NCBI RefSeq assembly: GCF_012927345.1
Contig: NZ_JABBGJ010000015.1
Coordinates: forward strand, 115,501-179,500
Reading direction: 5' to 3'
Length of the DNA: 64,000 nt
Origin: Paraburkholderia polaris
GTDB lineage: Bacteria; Pseudomonadota; Gammaproteobacteria; Burkholderiales; Burkholderiaceae
Shown here: piece by piece, positions 58,997-64,000 of the stretch
Layout: each line of letters opens with the position of its first letter
Position numbering within the stretch: the stretch's first letter is position 1
Program-made: the position numbers and the translations under genes
The notes under the pieces: model-generated
The model's input: the letters and a program-made list of their open reading frames with translations, nothing else
Told to the model about the DNA's origin: nothing
Database searches by the model: none

Positions 58997-59911
58997 CTAA
59001 CTCGTACTTGTCAAAGCGACGATAAAGTCAAGAAATACCCTTGTCTTGGCCGGCATGTGATGCCGCGATGGATGGTACGCATAGAGCGGGAAGCGCTCAT
59101 CCGGCCAGTCTGGGAACAGATTGACAAGCCGCCCTTCCCGAATCAGAGGTTCCGCTCCGAGCAGTAGCATCTGCGCGACGCCGGAGCCGGCCAGACACGC
59201 GTTGAGGAGTGCGCTCGGATCATTCACCGTAAGCCTTCCATTCGTCTCGACAACAAGCTTTTTGCGCTTGCGATGAAACTCCCACGGATACGGCTTTCCG
59301 GTTTCCGGGTTCCGGAATTCGAGACACCTGTGCACCCCGCGACCCAGCTCTTGAGGCTCCGCTGGCCGCCCCCGGCGAGCGAGGTACGAGGGTGCTGCGA
59401 CTGTGACAACTGCGGTGTCCAGAAGCTTTCGCGCAATCAGACTGGATGAGCGGGGTTCGCCAAATCGCAAGGCCAGATCGAAGCCGTCCACGATGAGGTC
59501 GCCGAGTTGATCTCTCGCAATGAACTCGAGTTCAAGTTCAGAATGCGCATCCATGAATTCGTCGAGCTTCGGGCCCAGAACGATTCGCAAAAAAGCCGGA
59601 TCAAGATTGATTCGCAGCTTCCCGCGTACTGTCACGACGCCTCCTGCCGCGGCTGCGGCCGCTTCTTCCATTCCCCTCAAGTGCGGCATGACCTGTTCGT
59701 AGAACCGTCGGCCCTCTTCCGTGAGGGAAACGGCGCGGGTCGTCCGATTGAAAAGCCGTATTTTCAGCCGCTTTTCGAGTCGAGCGATTGCCCGGCTAAC
59801 CCCGGGTGGCGACATACCCATCAATTCGGAGGCGGCTGCGAACGTCCCCACGTCGACGACGGCAGCAAATACGCTGATACCGCTAGAGACATTCTCGCTG
59901 GACGATCTCAT
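58997..59911 (-). CDS. LysR-family transcriptional regulator
   Basis: 304 residues from ATG 59911 with GGGGAG upstream. The helix-turn-helix is VFAAVVDVGTFAAASELMGM with SPPGVSRAIARLEKRLKIRL. The effector domain is of the type found in DsdC/AaeR-like regulators (LRINLDPAFLRIVLGPKLDE). Divergent from the DUF4148-NmrA-aldo/keto reductase operon, its probable target. An ATGACG/CGTCAT dyad lies at 59947-59972 in the intergenic space. Confidence 0.92.
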   Translation of the reverse strand: MRSSSENVSSGISVFAAVVDVGTFAAASELMGMSPPGVSRAIARLEKRLKIRLFNRTTRAVSLTEEGRRFYEQVMPHLRGMEEAAAAAAGGVVTVRGKLRINLDPAFLRIVLGPKLDEFMDAHSELELEFIARDQLGDLIVDGFDLALRFGEPRSSSLIARKLLDTAVVTVAAPSYLARRGRPAEPQELGRGVHRCLEFRNPETGKPYPWEFHRKRKKLVVETNGRLTVNDPSALLNACLAGSGVAQMLLLGAEPLIREGRLVNLFPDWPDERFPLYAYHPSRHHMPAKTRVFLDFIVALTSTS

Positions 59912-60071
59912 AGGCGCTCCCCGCACAGTGCGTCGAAAATCGCACTATGACGCATTAGTAACTATCCGTCATCTCACAAGTGTCATTCATGTCATTTAGT
60001 TTCTCGTCGCGTTTACCCACAATGCATCCCAACGGTCCGTTTCGACCGCAACGATCCAAAGGAGCATTGCC

Positions 60072-60413
60072 ATGAATACCCGTCATCTCGCGCTTGCCAT
60101 CGCGGCCGCCATCGCTTTCCCCGCCGCTGGATACGCTCAGGAATCCAGCTCGACCGTCACTCGTGCGCAGGTGCGCGCAGAGCTCGTACAACTGGAAGGC
60201 GTGGGCTACCGGCCCGGCCAAGCCAGTGATCCACATTACCCCGCCGACATTCAGGCCGCCGAAGCGGCTGTGGCCTCACAGAAGGACACCGGGTCGAACG
60301 TCGACAGCAGCGTGGGTGGTACGCCCATCGGATCGTCCGCTTCGGGCATTCGCGTCGCTGCGGAGGCGACCCCCGCGAATGCACCGTTCGGCGCGCTTTA
60401 CGAACATCACTGA
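60072..60413 (+). CDS. DUF4148-domain small secreted protein
   Basis: 113 residues. A signal peptide (LALAIAAAIAFPAAGYAQ) is followed by the DUF4148 core TRAQVRAELVQLEGVGYRPG and DPHYPADIQAAEAAV. Very common in Burkholderia, function unknown. It is the first gene of a three-gene unit and the next start is 34 bases downstream. Confidence 0.92.
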   Translation: MNTRHLALAIAAAIAFPAAGYAQESSSTVTRAQVRAELVQLEGVGYRPGQASDPHYPADIQAAEAAVASQKDTGSNVDSSVGGTPIGSSASGIRVAAEATPANAPFGALYEHH

Positions 60414-60447
60414 TCGGACACACCCATCTACGCCAGGAGAAACTGCA

Positions 60448-61314
60448 ATGTATGCAATCACAGGGATAACAGGAAAGGTCGGCGGTGCGGTGGCGCGCAC
60501 GTTGCTCGCAGCGGGCCAGCCGGTACGCGCGGTGGTACGCGATGCCGCTCGGGCACGTTCATGGGCTGAGCGCGGGTGTGAAGTGGTGACAGCCGACATG
60601 GACGACGCAGCGGCCCTTACCGCCGCTTTTGAGGGCACGCAAGGCGTTTTCATTCTGCCGCCGTCCGACTTCGATCCGTCGCCGGGCTTTCCCGGAGCGC
60701 GTGCTGTCATTGACGCCGTGCGCGGGGCGCTTCAGTCGGCGGGGCCAGAGAAGGTCGTTTGCCTGTCGACGATTGGCGCGCAGGCCGCCGAGACTAATCT
60801 GCTCACGCAACGCACGCTGATGGAACAGGCTCTGAGCACGCTGCCCATGCCGGTCACGTTTCTGCGACCAGGCTGGTTCATGGAGAACGCAGCGTGGGAT
60901 GTGGCGCCGGCCCGCGATACGGGGACTATTCCCAGCTTTTTGCAACCGCTCGACAAGCCCGTACCGATGGTCGCCACGGCAGACGTCGGCCGCGTTGCCG
61001 CACAACTGCTTCTGGAGGTCTGGCGTGGGGTGCGTGTCGTCGAGCTGGAGGGGCCAAAGCGTGTAACTCCGATCGACATCGCGGACACGTTTGCCAGAAT
61101 TCTTGGCCGCGCAGTAGTCGCGGAAATCGTTCAGCGTGACACGTGGGAGGCGCTGTTCCGCTCCCAGGGTATGAAGGAACCGTTGCCGCGCATGCGCATG
61201 CTCGACGGGTTCAATGAAGGCTGGATCGCCTTCGAAGGCGAGGAAGCCGACATCGTCAAGGGCGAAGTGGAACTGGAAACCGTTCTGCGAGGCCTCGTCT
61301 CGCAGGCGGACTAA
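60448..61314 (+). CDS. NmrA-like NAD(P)-binding family protein
   Basis: 288 residues from ATG 60448 with AGGAGA upstream. The atypical Rossmann motif is MYAITGITGKVGGAVARTLL. VTADMDDAAALTAAFEGTQG and VTFLRPGWFMENA follow the NmrA/azoreductase/HSCARG pattern. Such proteins sense or use NAD(P)H and may act as quinone or azo reductases. Upstream in-frame sequence to 60094 overlaps DUF4148 and is not coding. Confidence 0.9.
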   Translation: MYAITGITGKVGGAVARTLLAAGQPVRAVVRDAARARSWAERGCEVVTADMDDAAALTAAFEGTQGVFILPPSDFDPSPGFPGARAVIDAVRGALQSAGPEKVVCLSTIGAQAAETNLLTQRTLMEQALSTLPMPVTFLRPGWFMENAAWDVAPARDTGTIPSFLQPLDKPVPMVATADVGRVAAQLLLEVWRGVRVVELEGPKRVTPIDIADTFARILGRAVVAEIVQRDTWEALFRSQGMKEPLPRMRMLDGFNEGWIAFEGEEADIVKGEVELETVLRGLVSQAD

Positions 61315-61392
61315 CGCGGACGCACCCGGTGACGCGTACAGGATGTCGCGTTGCCGGGTGCTATGCGCTCATCATTCATCAAGGGATTCGCT

Positions 61393-62415
61393 ATGGAATA
61401 CAGCACACTCGGCAGCTCAGGGCTGCGCATTTCCCGTCTTTGTCTTGGCGCCATGACCTTTGGTGCCGGTACCGGAATCTGGGGCGAAATTGCCGGCCTC
61501 GACCGTGCCCAGGCCACACGGCTTGTCGCGATGGCCGTCGAGCGCGGTATCAACCTGATCGATACAGCTGACGCCTATTCGCAAGGGCACTCTGAAGCGG
61601 TCGTCGGTCAGGCGTTGGCTGACCTCGGACTTGACGAATCGCGCATGCTGGTTGCCACTAAGGTCCGGTTGCGCACGGGAGCCGGCCACAACGACGTGGG
61701 CCTCGGGCGGTCGCACATCATGCGGACAGTGGAAACGAGTCTTCGGCGTATCGGTCGGGACCATATCGACCTTTTCCAGTTGCACGACCGTGACGCACTC
61801 GTGCCGCTCGAAGAAACGCTTCGCGCGCTGGATGATCTTGTCACGCAGGGAAAGGTGAGGCACATCGGCGTGTGCAATTTCAGCGCGGGCGACCTGGAGC
61901 GTGCACAGGGAATTACCAGCCGCACGCACTGGTCCCGCGTCGTCAGCAATCAGGTTCACTATGCGCTGACGAGCCGCGACGTCGAGCATGAGATCGCGCC
62001 CGTGGGGAAGGCGAATGATGTTGCGCTTCTGGTGTGGAGTCCGCTCGCGGGCGGGTACCTGAGCGGTAAGTACACGCAGGGAAGCAGCGGCGAAACCGGG
62101 CGTCGAACCAGGCTGAATTTTCCGCCGATCGATCCCGCAAAGGCGGATCCTATCGTGCGCGTATTGCGCGACATCGCTACGGAATTGAACGCGTCGCCGG
62201 CTCAGGTGGCATTGGCCTGGATTCTGGCGCGCCGTGAAGTCTGTTCCGTCATTGTAGGCGCGCGCACGCCCGACCAACTGACCGCTAACCTCGACGCTCA
62301 GCAAATCGCGTTGAACGCAGCGCAGACCGAACGTCTGAATCAGGTTTCGGAGCCGCACCTGCCATATCCTTACTGGATGCAGCAGTTCCACGACAAGGAT
62401 CGAGTAGTGGTCTGA
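61393..62415 (+). CDS. aldo/keto reductase
   Basis: 340 residues from ATG 61393. It starts MEYSTLGSSGLRISRLCLGA; the catalytic residues are in NLIDTADAYSQG, MLVATKVRL and IDLFQLHDRD. The cofactor segment is CSVIVGARTPDQLTANL. Last gene of the DUF4148-NmrA unit; the reductases together suggest an electrophile or quinone stress function under the divergent LysR. It is unrelated in position to the other aldo/keto reductase at 2855. Confidence 0.92.
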   Translation: MEYSTLGSSGLRISRLCLGAMTFGAGTGIWGEIAGLDRAQATRLVAMAVERGINLIDTADAYSQGHSEAVVGQALADLGLDESRMLVATKVRLRTGAGHNDVGLGRSHIMRTVETSLRRIGRDHIDLFQLHDRDALVPLEETLRALDDLVTQGKVRHIGVCNFSAGDLERAQGITSRTHWSRVVSNQVHYALTSRDVEHEIAPVGKANDVALLVWSPLAGGYLSGKYTQGSSGETGRRTRLNFPPIDPAKADPIVRVLRDIATELNASPAQVALAWILARREVCSVIVGARTPDQLTANLDAQQIALNAAQTERLNQVSEPHLPYPYWMQQFHDKDRVVV

Positions 62416-62852
62416 TTGCTTGACCGGTGATGAGCCCGTCACTCGATCAAGGACGATCGCATCACCGTCGGCGATCCGCCAGCAGGAAAGCGTCCGATCA
62501 TGGATCTGGTGGTCTGGTGGTCTGGTGGTCTGGTGGTCTGGTGTTGGCCGTTTTCCGAGCTGGTCGAGACGCTCCGTGGCGATCTTTGGAGGGCGGAGAG
62601 GGGGCGCGTGTTGCCAATCGCAGGCGTTGCGAGGTTGAAGCTGCTCATGCCAATCGTATGGGGCAGGAACCGGCCAGCAGCGGTCATAGCCGTCAAGTGC
62701 AAAATCTCCTCCATAGCGGTCGTTGGTGGCGTCTATTTCACACAAAAACCGGTGCCCAACGCGGTGCACAATCCAGGGTCGCCGCACGTACGCACATTCT
62801 CGTTGACCAGCCTTTCTGACGTAATCTCGAGCTTCGTCCCACAAAGGTCATG
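62416..62852. other. non-coding stretch with an 8-bp repeat
   Basis: About 440 bases between convergent aldo/keto reductase and MarR genes. Long frames exist on both strands but none has family resemblance or a plausible start. The only structure I see is the TCTGGTGG repeat at 62505-62544. A decayed element cannot be excluded. Confidence 0.5.
62505..62544. repeat. 8-bp tandem repeat, five copies
   Basis: TCTGGTGG repeated four times exactly plus a fifth copy with one mismatch. The 8-base unit is not a multiple of three. It lies in non-coding sequence between two convergent genes, about 90 bases after the aldo/keto reductase stop. Confidence 0.85.
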
Positions 62853-63311
62853 TTATGCACATGAGGATTCTGCGGCCTTGGCCAGCTCTGCCATCGCCTG
62901 CCTTGCCGAACGAAGTTTCTTATCGCCCATGCGACTGGCGAGTTCCGCCTTGGCCCATTTCCACACTGGGAACGCATCGACCATGAGTCGACGCCCAGAT
63001 GTCGTCAGAGCTAGCCGCTTTCCAGCACGGCCACGTCCGCCTGTAGCGCGGACCAAATCCCGGCCTTCCAGATTCTGAACGTTTCGGCTGAGGGTAGTTG
63101 GATCGACCCCGGCCCTATCCGCAAGGTCGACGAGCGTCGTCCCCTCGGCTGCACCGATCCCAACCAGGAGGCTGAATTGCTCGGCCGTAAGCCCAAGCGG
63201 CTTGAAGCAGGCATTGTAATACCGCGTGAGTGCACGCGCCGTCGCGCGAGCCTGGAAGCCCGGACACTCCGCTTCGACACCCTTCAAAGATTCTGGATCT
63301 AAACCGTTCAC
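62853..63311 (-). CDS. MarR-family transcriptional regulator
   Basis: 152 residues. The winged helix is recognisable: LTAEQFSLLVGIGAAEGTTL, VDLADRAGVDPTTLSRNVQN, then the wing VRATGGRGRAGKRLALTTSG. Divergent from the DUF1330 gene with a 22-bp palindrome between them, so it probably represses both itself and that gene until a ligand or oxidant releases it. Confidence 0.93.
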   Translation of the reverse strand: MNGLDPESLKGVEAECPGFQARATARALTRYYNACFKPLGLTAEQFSLLVGIGAAEGTTLVDLADRAGVDPTTLSRNVQNLEGRDLVRATGGRGRAGKRLALTTSGRRLMVDAFPVWKWAKAELASRMGDKKLRSARQAMAELAKAAESSCA

Positions 63312-63341
63312 ATCGACCTCGTTGACAACATCACTCTCTCA

Positions 63342-63363
63342 TAATAATGTATATGCATTATTA
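63342..63363. promoter_or_regulatory. palindromic MarR operator
   Basis: Perfect inverted repeat TAATAATG - 6 bases - CATTATTA, AT-rich against a GC-rich background. It lies between the divergent starts at 63311 and 63375, only 11 bases before the DUF1330 ATG, where it would overlap both promoters. Confidence 0.75.
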
Positions 63364-63374
63364 GTGGAGACACA

Positions 63375-63668
63375 ATGCCAGTTTACGTACACGTCAATCT
63401 ACGCGTCATCGATTCCGCCAAGCAGGCCGCGCTTGCTCCACGCTTTCAGGCGGCGCTAAAAGAGGCGGGCGGGCAGATTCTACATTTCGGTCCAGTTGCG
63501 CAGATTCTGGAGGGGGATGAGGCGCCGCTGCCAATGGCTGGGGTGTTTGAGTTTCCGACTCTCGCCCAAGCGTTAGCCTTCTACAACTCCGAGAGGTATG
63601 CGCCGATCAAGGCCGAACGTCAGGAGGCTCAGCAAGCGCGGATGTTCATAGTCGAAACGCACTCGTGA
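63375..63668 (+). CDS. DUF1330-domain protein
   Basis: 97 residues starting MPVYVHVNLRVIDSAKQAAL, with the family core VFEFPTLAQALAFYNSERYA and the terminal ARMFIVET. DUF1330 proteins are small ferredoxin-like-fold dimers of unknown function. GGAGA precedes the ATG. Probably under control of the divergent MarR protein. Confidence 0.92.
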   Translation: MPVYVHVNLRVIDSAKQAALAPRFQAALKEAGGQILHFGPVAQILEGDEAPLPMAGVFEFPTLAQALAFYNSERYAPIKAERQEAQQARMFIVETHS

Positions 63669-64000
63669 GTGGCCGCTTTCGGAAGGCGTGATGGTCCGGA
63701 ATGGGTCGCGTGCTGCCGATCGTAGTCGTGCAAGGCCGAGGTAAGTATGCGCATTGCGTGACGCGGCGCGCGGCCAATTTGATCCGCTCAGACAGGCGTT
63801 CCGACCGTTCGTTGCTGGCCCGAACGAGCCAATCATGCGTTAAAAAACCGGTCATCCAACTGCGACATGGGGCCATAACACGTTAGCACACCAGACTACC
63901 GTTCGATGTCGATGAGTATCCCCTCGCATCGCCCGCCAAAACACAGGCTGCAACTGGCGGAACTCCGTTCGGCCTCCAAGGGGTCTATGCTTGATTAGCG
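63669..64000. other. right end of window, no gene identified
   Basis: About 330 bases after the DUF1330 stop. Short frames on both strands contain Arg/Ser-rich translations without family resemblance. No RNA gene or terminator is evident. Confidence 0.4.

Noticed and set aside
61417..62844. 475-codon minus-strand frame opposite the aldo/keto reductase
   Set aside because: Mirror frame of a clear enzyme gene; the part beyond 62415 contains the 8-bp repeat and no recognisable domain.
62416..62852. Insertion-sequence remnant between aldo/keto reductase and MarR
   Set aside because: No transposase motif, terminal inverted repeat or target duplication could be identified by eye.

Overview
The window is high-GC chromosomal DNA of a betaproteobacterium, most probably a Burkholderia or Paraburkholderia. 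The basis is family resemblance, codon bias and typical local genes: zwf followed by a polyphosphate-type glucokinase, IorAB-type molybdenum hydroxylases, DUF4148, XapX, DUF4337, glycine-rich Burkholderia lipoproteins, and many LysR/AraC/GNAT genes. No rRNA, tRNA, CRISPR array, phage or intact insertion sequence was recognised. The gene content looks like accessory metabolism on a large replicon.

Layout. 1-4300: 3' part of glucose-6-phosphate dehydrogenase, polyphosphate glucokinase, a PEBP-family secreted protein, an aldo/keto reductase. 4291-8112: Fur-box-preceded siderophore uptake operon (TonB receptor, PiuC-type hydroxylase, PepSY protein). 8383-11480: nitroreductase, HiPIP, DOPA-dioxygenase-like protein, a GNAT remnant, a conserved hypothetical and several good terminators. 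11572-12801: trpS behind what reads as a complete transcription attenuator (leader peptide with tandem Trp codons, alternative hairpins, terminator). 12986-16103: small secreted and hypothetical proteins, a large lipoprotein, a glycine-zipper lipoprotein. 16334-18962: two DGPF/YciI proteins, a VOC protein and an ECF sigma factor (ECF42-like). 19002-31859: miscellaneous enzymes, transporters, AraC and MocR regulators, acetyltransferases. 31961-33426: a second, short threonyl-tRNA synthetase behind a Thr-rich leader peptide and terminator. 33662-35368: cobalt-type nitrile hydratase with accessory protein. 36251-45152: eight collinear minus-strand genes (two amidohydrolases, UbiD, UbiX, CobW GTPase, NCS2 nucleobase permease, 8-oxoguanine-deaminase-like enzyme, single-cysteine Asp/Glu-racemase-superfamily enzyme) divergent from a LysR gene. 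This looks like an uncharacterised catabolic pathway for an N-heterocyclic or aromatic acid. 46445-50296: LysR plus IorAB-type oxidoreductase. 50438-54470: hybrid histidine kinase, LuxR-type response regulator and two small secreted two-cysteine proteins. 54493-56559: remnant of a polyamine-binding protein, a carbon-nitrogen hydrolase and a LuxR regulator. 56689-63668: alpha/beta hydrolase, GlxA-type AraC regulator, LysR with a DUF4148/NmrA/aldo-keto reductase operon, and a divergent MarR/DUF1330 pair with a palindromic operator.

Most notable are the two aminoacyl-tRNA synthetase genes (trpS and the short thrS) that each carry a leader-peptide attenuator. In both, the -10 element lies so close to the leader ATG that the leader mRNA would be leaderless or nearly so. 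The decarboxylase-rich 36251-45152 operon is the other candidate for undescribed biology. All functional statements come from reading the sequence and remembered family features; no database search or folding computation was run.
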